NCBI GenBank assembly: GCA_964370755.1 | Contig: CAYJKL010000025.1 | Location: 1 to 14,354 of the forward strand | Reading direction: 5' to 3' | Origin: CAKOSP01 sp964370755 | GTDB taxonomy: Bacteria; Bacillota_I; Bacilli_A; RF39; UBA660 | Length of the DNA stretch: 14,354 bases | Part shown: positions 1-5,861 of the stretch, in pieces | Layout: every line of letters starts with the position of its first letter | Position numbering within the stretch: position 1 is the stretch's first letter | Program-made: the position numbers and the translations under genes | Notes under the pieces: generated by a model | What the model was told of the DNA's origin: nothing | Databases searched by the model: none | Seen by the model: the letters and a program-made list of their open reading frames with translations, nothing else

Positions 1-374
1 GTTCCACTTGGATTATATATTTTAACAATTACTTTAGCAGTTGGCGTCGTTGTTCCATCTAAATAATTATTAACTTTAACATTATAATACAAATCATAAG
101 TAGTATCTATTTGTTCTCCAGTAGTAAGTGTTACATCTGCACTAAGTTCTGCAAGTGTATAATTCTCACCAGTTACCTCTGTTAATCTTGAAACATTTCT
201 AACTGTTTCTAGTGTGTAACCATCTCCTGCAATTACTTGAAGACTAGCATCTCCACTTGTAGACACTACTACATCATTTGGCATAAATGCATAAGATAGA
301 CCTATAGTTGTTAAAAGTACTGCCGCTGTAATAAGCATTATTACAAGTTTGTTTTTAAGTAAAAATTCTTTCAC
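1..374 (-). CDS. Exported or membrane-anchored protein, 5' part only (runs off the window)
   Basis: An open frame of 124 codons runs from a GTG at 374-372 to the window edge with no stop. The GTG has an AAGGAG ribosome binding site at 385-390, ten bases upstream; an in-frame GTG at 383 lies too close to it to be the start. The protein opens with a short basic stretch (KEFLLKNK), followed by a hydrophobic segment at about residues 10-30 ending in LSYAF. This is a signal peptide or N-terminal anchor. The mature part is rich in Thr, Val, Asn and Gly and has no cysteine in the visible part, as expected of an extracellular beta-rich domain. The start recalls the SYAF-type leaders of small secreted surface or matrix proteins of Bacillota, but I recognise no specific family. 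It has its own promoter and is separated from the upstream transporter gene by a terminator, so it is a separate transcription unit. The C-terminus, and any wall-sorting signal, lies outside the window. Confidence 0.75.
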   Translation of the reverse strand, partial: MKEFLLKNKLVIMLITAAVLLTTIGLSYAFMPNDVVVSTSGDASLQVIAGDGYTLETVRNVSRLTEVTGENYTLAELSADVTLTTGEQIDTTYDLYYNVKVNNYLDGTTTPTAKVIVKIYNPSG

Positions 375-382
375 GTTAAACA
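367..382. other. parS: Degenerate parS-like 16-mer (candidate ParB site)
   Basis: The sequence TCTTTCACGTTAAACA matches the Bacillus-type parS consensus TGTTTCACGTGAAACA at 14 of 16 positions. The mismatches are at position 2 and position 11, and the second breaks the central CACGTG. It overlaps the start codon of the exported-protein gene, so part of the match may be constrained by that start. A parB gene lies about 1.8 kb away. ParB of this clade is expected to use a parS close to this consensus, but true sites usually match almost perfectly. Treat it as a candidate only. Confidence 0.25.
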
Positions 383-403
383 CGCTCCTTTTATCTTAAT
401 AAA

Positions 404-432
404 ATTGTACCACAATAAATCTTATATTACAA
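404..432 (-). promoter_or_regulatory. Sigma-A-type promoter of the exported-protein gene
   Basis: On the minus strand, TTGTAA (427-432) is followed after 17 bp by TACAAT (404-409). The -10 box is preceded by TGG, which makes an extended -10 (TGnTACAAT). Transcription would start near 397, about 20 bases before the GTG, with the AAGGAG site in between. Confidence 0.6.
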
Positions 433-454
433 TTCAAACATAGAAAAATTTTGT

Positions 455-485
455 AAAAAAAAGAAAGTAAATTAAATACTCTCTT
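455..485 (-). terminator. Intrinsic terminator of the par-AbgT operon
   Basis: On the minus strand, AAGAGAGTA (485-477) pairs with TACTTTCTT (469-461) over nine positions, one of them a G-U wobble. The loop is seven bases and a run of T (460-455) follows. The upstream arm starts inside the TAA stop codon of the transporter gene. The stem is AT-rich and weak by usual standards, but position and U-tract fit. Confidence 0.55.
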
Positions 486-2019
486 ATAAAGCTACACTGG
501 CACCAAGACCTAGTGGTATATTAGTTATATAGAAAAATAATATTACTATTAAATAAAGTGCAAGCACTATTAAAGCATAAGGTACTTGAAATTTGATAGC
601 TTTAAATATTCCAATAGACTCACCTGTCTGATTATATTTCTCAAAATAAGCAATATAAACAACAAAGTAAGCAAGAAGTGGCGTAAGCCCCATCGATACA
701 CTTTCACCTAGCCTAAATACAAGCTGTGCAAACTCTGGTGATATACCTGAGTTCATAAACTGAGGAACCACTGTTGATGCAAGTATAGGCCATTTAACAA
801 TTGATGATGGAACAAATATTGTTCCAATAATTGTTAAAAAGAATAAAAGTAAAACTAAAGGAAGTCCAGTAAATCCACTATTACCTATAATATTTGAAAA
901 CCAAACTATTAACACATTACCAACATTAGATTGTTTAAAAATGTTAATAAGAATAGACGCTGCAAATATTAAAAGAAGTGTTTTACCTATTCCGTTTAAG
1001 TCGTAACCTAAACATTCAATTAAATCATTATTATTTTTTATTGATTTAGAACCTATTCCGTAAAATAAACCTAAAATTATAAAAAATATTGCTACTATAA
1101 ATACAAATCCATTTGTAAAAAATGATTCATAACTAAACAGTTTATCTATATATAAATACTGACTATCATCAAGGAAATTCCCTGAAAAAGGAAGGCCCGG
1201 AATAATATTATAAGTTATAATAAGTAAATATATAAAACCAAATATTAAAGCAAGTATTAAACCTCTATATTCTCTTTTAGTTACTATATCTTCTTCAAGT
1301 ATAGATTCAGGAAATTCAAACTTCGGAACTTTCTTAGTAACATAACCTTCAGTAATTCTTGTTAAAAGAACTGCTGTAAGTATAATTACAATAACACTTA
1401 CTAACCAAAAAGCATAAACACTAAAGTTATAATCAGCTGTAAGAACACTAGCATTTAAAAGTGTTGAATTTCTAAGTGTAGAATCTATTGATGTAAACAT
1501 TAGAGATAACCCAGTTCCTGTTGTAAGTGCTCCAAATGAAGCAATTATACCAATAAACGGGTTTCTCTTCCCATAATAGAAAAAGAGCGCTGTAAACGGT
1601 ATAAAAATAAGATATGCAAGGTCTCCAATAACACTAGCCAGTAAACAAATTAATATTAATGTAAATGTAACATTTGTTTTCTTAGCTTTTTTTGTTAAGA
1701 GTGTAACAATAGTTTGTAAAAATCCACTCTTATCCATAATACCTATACCAATAAGTATAATTATTAAATTAGATAAAACTGTAAAATTTGCAAAGTTTGA
1801 AACAGAACTTGTAAATATATACTTAAGACCACTTAAACTAAATAAGGACTCTGCTGACTCAGTCACTGGTGTATAATCTCTTGTTATTTCTGAAAAAACA
1901 TTATAAGTTGATTGTGCATTAAATATTGAAAATATTAAACTAACAACAACTGTTACTACAGCTAAAACTAAAAATGTCATTACAGGATGAAGTTTAAAAA
2001 GTTTCTTAGTTTTCTTCAC
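484..2019 (-). CDS. AbgT-family membrane transporter
   Basis: This is a 511-residue multispanning membrane protein of the AbgT family, known for p-aminobenzoyl-glutamate uptake (E. coli AbgT) and for drug or sulfonamide export (MtrF, YdaH). Family marks in order are the HPVM start region, SNFANFTVL (74-82), SVIGDLAYLIFIPF (129-142, the usual ASxAGDAGYVVLIPL region), GKRNPFIGIIASFGALTTG (150-168), SID with D179, KW at 409-410, GISPEF with P428, and R436 in RLGES, where relatives usually have RIGDS. These correspond to the Asp, Trp, Pro and Arg residues reported as important in MtrF and YdaH. The length is normal for the family. The start is GTG at 2019, with GAAGGTGAT about six bases upstream; it overlaps the DUF951 gene by 14 bp, so translation is probably coupled. 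It is the last gene of the parA operon. Substrate and direction of transport cannot be read from the sequence. Confidence 0.9.
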   Translation of the reverse strand: MKKTKKLFKLHPVMTFLVLAVVTVVVSLIFSIFNAQSTYNVFSEITRDYTPVTESAESLFSLSGLKYIFTSSVSNFANFTVLSNLIIILIGIGIMDKSGFLQTIVTLLTKKAKKTNVTFTLILICLLASVIGDLAYLIFIPFTALFFYYGKRNPFIGIIASFGALTTGTGLSLMFTSIDSTLRNSTLLNASVLTADYNFSVYAFWLVSVIVIILTAVLLTRITEGYVTKKVPKFEFPESILEEDIVTKREYRGLILALIFGFIYLLIITYNIIPGLPFSGNFLDDSQYLYIDKLFSYESFFTNGFVFIVAIFFIILGLFYGIGSKSIKNNNDLIECLGYDLNGIGKTLLLIFAASILINIFKQSNVGNVLIVWFSNIIGNSGFTGLPLVLLLFFLTIIGTIFVPSSIVKWPILASTVVPQFMNSGISPEFAQLVFRLGESVSMGLTPLLAYFVVYIAYFEKYNQTGESIGIFKAIKFQVPYALIVLALYLIVILFFYITNIPLGLGASVAL

Positions 2020-2203
2020 TTTTAATCACCTTCTTTAATTTTTTTATAAATACTAGACGATCAAGCATTATTTCTCTACCACAGTTATCACACTTAAGTT
2101 TAACATCTACACCTACTCTAGTAATAGTCCACATATTAAATCCACAGGCATGACCTTTTTTCATAATAACTTTATCACCTAAATCAAATTTTATATCATT
2201 CAT
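2006..2203 (-). CDS. yyzM: DUF951 family protein (YyzM-like), small Cys/His protein
   Basis: This 65-residue protein matches the DUF951 family as I know it: an N-terminal FDLGDKVIMKKGHACG segment, a central tryptophan in NMWTITRVG, then a CDNCGR knuckle and LDR. H18, C20, C38 and C41 could bind one zinc ion, but no function has been established for the family. In Bacillus the homologous gene also sits near parB (spo0J), which supports the call. The ATG at 2203 overlaps the parB stop in a TAATG arrangement with only a weak ribosome binding site (GATGAAG), so it is probably translated by coupling to parB. Its 3' end overlaps the transporter gene by 14 bp. It is complete and of normal length. 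Confidence 0.85.
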   Translation of the reverse strand: MNDIKFDLGDKVIMKKGHACGFNMWTITRVGVDVKLKCDNCGREIMLDRLVFIKKLKKVIKSEEN

Positions 2204-3087
2204 TAATCTTCATCTACCTTTACATTCATAAGCTCAAGAATGCGAAGTAAATCTTTTTCATCAGAAAATTTAATTTCAAGTTTATTTTTAGTTATCTTAA
2301 CTTTCTCATCAAAGTAATCACTTACTATTCTAGCATATAAATTATAATTCGCATGACTTCTAGGAGCTATCTCACTAACACTAGGTTTAACACTAAGCAT
2401 TCTCTCAACATCATGAACACTTAAATTTTCTTTAACTATTTTTTCAGCCATATCAATAATTTGTTTAGAATCATCAAGTTTACTTAAAATTTTAGCATGA
2501 CTTAAAGATAATTTTTTCTCTGAAACCATATTCTTAACAATCTCAGGTAATCTAAGTATCCCAAGTAGATTAGTAACATAACTTCTACTCTTACCAAATC
2601 TTTTAGAAAATTCTTCTTGAGTAATGTTCTTAAGTTTAATAATTTGATCAATTGAGTTTGCAATCTCAATTGGATTCAAATCTTCTCTTTGAACATTTTC
2701 AAGAAGAGCAATCTCCATCATTTCTTCATCTGTAAAATCTTTTATAATTGCAGGTATTTTTTCTTTACCAGCAAGTTTACTTGCCTTACATCTTCTCTCA
2801 CCTGCAATAAGCTCATAACCTTTAATACTTTTCTTAACAATAATAGGTTGTATAACACCAAATTCTTTTATTGATTCAGCCATTTCTTCAAGTGCTGCAT
2901 TATCAAACACTTTTCTTGGTTGATAAGGGTTACTTCTTACATCACTCAGTAAAATTTCAGTTACATCACTTTCTTTAGCAGTTTCAACTATATTACTTTC
3001 AACTGCATCAAAGTTAATAACATTATTAGCAAATAACTGCTCTAAACCTTTTCCTAAAGCTTTCTTTTTATTGTCCATTTCTATCAA
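2203..3087 (-). CDS. parB: Chromosome partitioning protein ParB (Spo0J)
   Basis: ParB is a CTP-dependent DNA clamp that loads at parS sites near the origin, spreads, and directs ParA and SMC to segregate chromosomes. Visible in order are KKKALGKGLEQLF (7-19, the ParA-stimulating N-terminus), NPYQPRK (53-59), the CTP-binding GERR (96-99) and ENVQREDLNP (130-139), a helix-turn-helix at about 155-175 (ITQEEFSKRFGKSRSYVTNLL), and a C-terminal dimerisation domain (about 245-294). The 294-residue length is usual for chromosomal ParB. It overlaps the end of parA. The start given is TTG at 3087, three bases after AAGGAAG; an in-frame ATG at 3078 lies twelve bases after it and would give MDNKKKALGKG, the more familiar ParB beginning. 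Neither spacing is ideal, so the start is uncertain by three residues. Confidence 0.95.
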   Translation of the reverse strand: MIEMDNKKKALGKGLEQLFANNVINFDAVESNIVETAKESDVTEILLSDVRSNPYQPRKVFDNAALEEMAESIKEFGVIQPIIVKKSIKGYELIAGERRCKASKLAGKEKIPAIIKDFTDEEMMEIALLENVQREDLNPIEIANSIDQIIKLKNITQEEFSKRFGKSRSYVTNLLGILRLPEIVKNMVSEKKLSLSHAKILSKLDDSKQIIDMAEKIVKENLSVHDVERMLSVKPSVSEIAPRSHANYNLYARIVSDYFDEKVKITKNKLEIKFSDEKDLLRILELMNVKVDED

Positions 3088-3853
3088 TCACTTCCTTCGC
3101 CAAATTAGCATAAGCTTCACTTGCTCTACTAGTTGGATCATATTCATTAATTGGTTTACCATGACTAGGTGCTTCAACAAGTCTTACAAGTCTTGGAATT
3201 ATTGTACTAAACACTTTATCTTTAAAGTATTTTCTAATCTCTTCTACTACTTCAAGAGCAATATTAGTTCTACCATCAAACATTGTTAGTAAAACTCCTT
3301 CTATTCTAAGATCAGCATTCATACTTGACTGTACCATTATAACTGAATTAAGAAGCTGAGTAATTCCTTCAAGCGCTAAAAATTCACACTGAACTGGAAT
3401 AATAACTGAATCACTTGCAACAAGTGCATTCATAGTACCTATTCCAAGTGAAGGTTGACAATCAATAATAATATAATCATAATTATCTTTTACTTCTTCT
3501 AAAGCAATTTTTAATTGCTCATTTTGTCTAAACTCAGGATCTTCAAGCATCTTTTTAACAAATTCAACATCTACCCCCGCAAGATTTAAAGTTGCAGGCA
3601 TAATACTTAAATTTTTAAACTTAGTTTTCTTAATTCCTTTTTTTATTTCTGCTTGACCAGTTATAACTTCATAAACATCACTATTAAAATCAGATGCTGA
3701 TAAACCTAAACCAGTTGTACAATTACTTTGTGGATCCATATCTATTAATAACACTTTTTTCCCACGCTGTCCTAGCGCAGCAGATAAATTAATACTAGTA
3801 GTTGTTTTACCAACTCCACCTTTTTGATTCACTAGCGATATTACTTTAGCCAT
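3068..3853 (-). CDS. parA: Chromosome partitioning ATPase ParA (Soj)
   Basis: This 261-residue MinD/ParA-type Walker ATPase forms an ATP-dependent dimer on nucleoid DNA. Stimulated by ParB, it moves or regulates the origin region, and in Bacilli it also acts on DnaA. The deviant Walker A KGGVGKTT (11-18) includes the signature lysine K11. VLLIDMDPQ (34-42) supplies the switch I aspartates, and DYIIIDCQPSLG (126-137) is the Walker B region; relatives usually read DCPPSLG, so Q133 is a mild deviation. The length is normal for the chromosomal (Soj-like) type without an N-terminal HTH. The ATG at 3853 follows AGAGGAGTG (3864-3872) by ten bases. It is the first gene of the minus-strand operon and overlaps parB. 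The linkage to parB and a DUF951 gene supports a chromosomal role and not a plasmid one. Confidence 0.96.
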   Translation of the reverse strand: MAKVISLVNQKGGVGKTTTSINLSAALGQRGKKVLLIDMDPQSNCTTGLGLSASDFNSDVYEVITGQAEIKKGIKKTKFKNLSIMPATLNLAGVDVEFVKKMLEDPEFRQNEQLKIALEEVKDNYDYIIIDCQPSLGIGTMNALVASDSVIIPVQCEFLALEGITQLLNSVIMVQSSMNADLRIEGVLLTMFDGRTNIALEVVEEIRKYFKDKVFSTIIPRLVRLVEAPSHGKPINEYDPTSRASEAYANLAKEVIDRNGQ

Positions 3854-3898
3854 ATATATTTAACACTCCTCTATTATTTTATTAACACGTATAAACAT

Positions 3899-3928
3899 TT
3901 TATCATAATTAACAAATTATTAAAACAA
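3899..3928 (-). promoter_or_regulatory. Weak candidate promoter of the parA operon
   Basis: On the minus strand, TTGTTT (3923-3928) and GATAAA (3899-3904) stand 18 bp apart, 46 bases before the parA ATG. The -10 box is poor, and in this very AT-rich stretch other placements are possible, including a TATAAT at 3953-3958 that lacks a matching -35. The parA operon must start somewhere in 3854-4003, so a promoter is expected here. This placement is only the best I can see. Confidence 0.3.
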
Positions 3929-3961
3929 TTTTTATACAAAAAGGCACATAAAATTATACTT

Positions 3962-4001
3962 CATTGACTTTTTTTGACGTTTTGGTCAAAAAAAGTCAAT
4001 G
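3962..4001. repeat. 40-bp palindrome, left copy of the pair flanking the ATPase gene
   Basis: The arms CATTGACTTTTTTTGAC (3962-3978) and GTCAAAAAAAGTCAATG (3985-4001) are exact reverse complements around the six-base loop GTTTTG. Two further pairs extend the arms to 3960-4003. Each arm carries the pentamer TTGAC twice, ten bases apart. The copy lies in the divergent intergenic region, just upstream of the ATPase promoter. It is not followed by a T-run on either strand and does not end a gene, so it is unlikely to be a terminator. Confidence 0.9.
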
Positions 4002-4005
4002 AACA

Positions 4006-4021
4006 TATTGTATATACAATA
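4006..4021. promoter_or_regulatory. 16-bp perfect palindrome, operator-like
   Basis: TATTGTATATACAATA is a perfect two-fold palindrome that covers the -35 box and the beginning of the spacer of the ATPase promoter. It starts three bases after the left long palindrome. The position suits a dimeric repressor or autoregulator, but AT-rich DNA produces such palindromes by chance fairly easily. Confidence 0.4.
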
Positions 4022-4036
4022 AAAATATAATATAAT
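4008..4036 (+). promoter_or_regulatory. Promoter of the AAA ATPase gene
   Basis: TTGTAT (4008-4013) and TATAAT (4031-4036) are separated by 17 bp. A second TATAAT at 4026-4031 has too short a spacer. Transcription would start near 4043, giving a leader of about 20 bases that holds the AAAGGA ribosome binding site at 4046-4051, ten bases before the ATG. Confidence 0.6.
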
Positions 4037-4061
4037 ATTACTATGAAAGGAAACAGATAAA

Positions 4062-5303
4062 ATGGAATATATTAAAAGAAATGATTACCTAGAAAAGTTA
4101 ATTAATAGAAAAGATAATAAAATGATTAAAATATTAACAGGAATAAGAAGATGTGGAAAATCATTTTTATTAGACCCAATATTTAAAAATTATTTAATAG
4201 ATTCAGGTATAAAAAAAGATCATATTATAAAATTAGATTTAGAAACAATTGAAAACCAAAAATATTTAAAACCAGAAGAACTAAATAATTTTGTAAAAAG
4301 TCAAATAAAAGATGATGATATGCATTATCTTTTACTAGACGAAATTCAAAATGTTGAAAACTTTGAAGCAGTACTAAACAGTTTTTTACATATAAGTAAT
4401 TTAGATGTATATGTAACAGGAAGTAATTCTAGATTTTTATCATCGGACATTATAACAGAATTTAGAGGTAGAGGTGACGAAGTAAGAATATTTCCACTTT
4501 CTTTTTCAGAATTCTATAGTACATATAACGGAGAAAAACAAGATGCATGGAATGAATATATAACTTACGGTGGAATGCCACTAATTCAATCACAAAAAAC
4601 TGACGAACAAAAAAGCAAATATTTGAACACATTATTCGAAATGACTTATATTAAAGATATAATAGAAAGAAATAATATTACAAGAAACGATATTTTAGAT
4701 ACATTAATAAATATACTTGCATCATCAGTAGGTTCACTAACAAATCCACAAAAAATACATAATACTTTTATTAGTAATGGAACAAAAGAATTATCGAAAA
4801 ATACAATAAATTCATATTTAAACTACCTACTAGACTCTTTCTTAATTGAAAAAGTTGAAAGATATGATATAAAAGGAAAGAAATACATACAAGCTCCACA
4901 AAAATATTATTTTGCAGATATAGGACTAAGAAATGCAAGACTAAATTTCAGACAACAAGAAGAAAATCATATTATGGAAAATATAATATACAATGAATTA
5001 TATATAAGAGGCTATAATATAGATGTTGGTGTCGTTGAAATAAGGGAAACAAATTCAAAAAAACAACTAGAGGTAGATTTCATATGTAATGAAGGAAGTA
5101 AAAGGTACTATATACAATCAGCACTTAATATAGACACTCCTGAAAAAAGACTACAAGAATCTAAATCATTAAATAATATACCAGATAGTTTCAAAAAAAT
5201 AATAATTGTTAAAGATGATATAAAACTATGGAGAACAGAAGAAGGAATAGTAGTTATAGGTATAAAAGAATTTCTTTTAAATAAAAATAGCTTAGATTTA
5301 TAA
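4062..5303 (+). CDS. AAA family ATPase with DUF4143 domain
   Basis: This 413-residue protein belongs to the ATPase_14/DUF4143 group, P-loop ATPases common as scattered single genes in gut and host-associated bacteria; their job is unknown. Residues 1-150 form the AAA part: Walker A GIRRCGKS (27-34), Walker B YLLLDEIQN (89-97, D93/E94), a sensor-like VTGSNSRFL (118-126), the arginine-rich EFRGRGDEVRIFPLSFSEF (133-151) typical of the group, and YGGMP (169-173). Residues of about 195-290 look like a winged-helix and linker region (TINSYLNYLLDSFLIEKVERYD, ending in YYFADIGLRN). The C-terminal DUF4143 domain resembles a PD-(D/E)XK fold with LEVDFIC (336-342) and YIQSALN (350-356), where an active nuclease would have an ExK, so it is probably catalytically dead. 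It is the only long plus-strand gene, with its own promoter and terminator between two inverted palindromes. The start is well supported by AAAGGA. Lateral origin is likely but unproven. Confidence 0.9.
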   Translation: MEYIKRNDYLEKLINRKDNKMIKILTGIRRCGKSFLLDPIFKNYLIDSGIKKDHIIKLDLETIENQKYLKPEELNNFVKSQIKDDDMHYLLLDEIQNVENFEAVLNSFLHISNLDVYVTGSNSRFLSSDIITEFRGRGDEVRIFPLSFSEFYSTYNGEKQDAWNEYITYGGMPLIQSQKTDEQKSKYLNTLFEMTYIKDIIERNNITRNDILDTLINILASSVGSLTNPQKIHNTFISNGTKELSKNTINSYLNYLLDSFLIEKVERYDIKGKKYIQAPQKYYFADIGLRNARLNFRQQEENHIMENIIYNELYIRGYNIDVGVVEIRETNSKKQLEVDFICNEGSKRYYIQSALNIDTPEKRLQESKSLNNIPDSFKKIIIVKDDIKLWRTEEGIVVIGIKEFLLNKNSLDL

Positions 5304-5318
5304 ATCTAACTTTTTTTT
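5292..5318 (+). terminator. Intrinsic terminator of the ATPase gene
   Basis: TTAGATTTATAAATCTAA (5292-5309) is a perfect palindrome with the TAA stop codon at its centre, followed by C and eight T (5311-5318). It folds as TTAGATT-TATA-AATCTAA plus a U-tract. Because the gene has this terminator, the larger palindrome 15 bp further on is not needed to stop its transcript. Confidence 0.65.
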
Positions 5319-5332
5319 GCAAATAAATTAAC

Positions 5333-5372
5333 CATTGACTTTTTTTGACAAAAACGTCAAAAAAAGTCAATG
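5333..5372. repeat. 40-bp palindrome, right copy of the pair flanking the ATPase gene
   Basis: The arms CATTGACTTTTTTTGAC (5333-5349) and GTCAAAAAAAGTCAATG (5356-5372) surround the loop AAAAAC. The arms are identical to those of the left copy. The loop is the near-complement of the left loop, so this copy is inverted relative to it. It sits between two convergent genes that each have their own terminator. The TTGAC/GTCAA pentamers fall at 5335, 5345, 5356 and 5366, the same phasing as on the left. Confidence 0.9.
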
Positions 5373-5392
5373 AAAAAAGATAGTTTCCTATC
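5373..5392 (-). terminator. Intrinsic terminator of the 141-residue gene
   Basis: On the minus strand, GATAG (5392-5388) pairs with CTATC (5383-5379) around a GAAA tetraloop, followed by six T (5378-5373). Wobble and A-U pairs could extend the stem back toward the stop codon at 5396-5398. It directly abuts the right palindrome. Confidence 0.6.
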
Positions 5393-5395
5393 CTC

Positions 5396-5821
5396 TTAAT
5401 ATTTTGTTTGTCTAACATTTACTTGATTCTTTAAATCATATATTCCAAAATGAAAAGATGTCAAGCCTTCAGCTTTACCAGAAAAAGAAACCTCACTCTT
5501 AGTAACGTTTGTTACCTTAAGTAATTCCTGCAAATCTAGTGGCACTATACTTTCACTAAATTGTTTGTTAAAAAACTTAATGATGTCAAGTCTACCAACT
5601 GGAACATGAAATGAAACAGATATTTTATCAGTAGTTTTTCTATAAACTATTTTCTTATATTTAAGTGGATTACCATATAAATACTCTATTTTACCTATTT
5701 CTTTATCAACAGTTAAATTATGTTCTTTCTCTTTATTTTGCGTATCTTGAACAGATACTGCTATATCTTTTAGATCCTCATATTCTTTTCTCATTTTTAA
5801 TATAAATTCTAAATGTGTCAT
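5396..5821 (-). CDS. Uncharacterised protein, 141 residues, at the end of the alpha operon
   Basis: I do not recognise a family. The protein opens with a charged, probably helical stretch (residues 1-40: MTHLEFILKMRKEYEDLKD, then many Lys/Glu). It continues with alternating hydrophobic strands (KIEYLYG, YKKIVYRKTTDKISVSFHV, SEVSFSGKAEGLTSFHFGIYDL), so an alpha/beta cytosolic domain is likely. It contains no cysteine or tryptophan, no membrane segment and no signal peptide. The ATG at 5821 follows AGGGGGAAAAT, a good ribosome binding site. It lies 33 bases after rplQ in the same direction, with a weak terminator-like hairpin in between, and ends in its own terminator. Expression is therefore probably by read-through from the ribosomal operon at reduced level. 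In Bacilli this place is usually taken by ECF transporter ATPase genes, so it is a lineage-specific tail gene. That it is real is supported by the start signal, full-length open frame and terminator. Confidence 0.7.
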   Translation of the reverse strand: MTHLEFILKMRKEYEDLKDIAVSVQDTQNKEKEHNLTVDKEIGKIEYLYGNPLKYKKIVYRKTTDKISVSFHVPVGRLDIIKFFNKQFSESIVPLDLQELLKVTNVTKSEVSFSGKAEGLTSFHFGIYDLKNQVNVRQTKY

Positions 5822-5837
5822 ATTTTCCCCCTGTATT

Positions 5838-5861
5838 AAAAAAAGTATAGCTAACTATACT
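5838..5861 (-). terminator. Weak terminator or attenuator after rplQ
   Basis: On the minus strand, AGTATAG (5861-5855) pairs with CTATACT (5850-5844) around the loop TTAG, followed by six more T. The TAG stop codon of rplQ (5855-5857) is the end of the upstream arm. The seven-pair stem has only two G-C pairs, so termination is likely partial, which would allow some transcription of the following gene. Confidence 0.45.

Larger units (their letters stand above)
3962..5372. mobile_element. Candidate palindrome-bounded cassette carrying one AAA ATPase gene
   Basis: The segment holds one complete transcription unit (promoter 4008-4036, gene 4062-5303, terminator 5292-5318) between two 40-bp palindromes. 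Read as inverted copies the palindromes agree at 39 of 40 positions: the loop is GTTTTG on the left and GTTTTT on the complement of the right. Read as direct copies, the loops disagree at all six positions. Inverted ends around a lone accessory gene between two housekeeping blocks suggest an inserted unit. Against this, no transposase or recombinase is present and I see no target-site duplication in the flanks. If it moves, it must do so in trans, or the palindromes serve another purpose such as a regulatory binding site. Confidence 0.35.

Noticed and set aside
2689..2874. Plus-strand open frame inside parB, and similar antisense frames in map, rpsK/rpsM, secY, rplO and parA
   Set aside because: They lie opposite strongly supported genes, have low-complexity Phe/Ser/Leu composition typical of antisense translation of AT-rich genes, and lack family similarity.
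3962..4001. Left long palindrome as an ordinary Rho-independent terminator
   Set aside because: It lies between divergent genes where no transcript ends, has no T-run after it on either strand, and has a stem made mainly of A-T pairs.
3962..5372. ATPase gene as part of a toxin-antitoxin or other defence pair
   Set aside because: There is no second gene in the cassette; both flanking genes are on the other strand and belong to other units.
5333..5372. Palindromes as a mini CRISPR or repeat array
   Set aside because: Only two copies are present, 1.4 kb apart with a gene between them; there are no spacers or cas genes.
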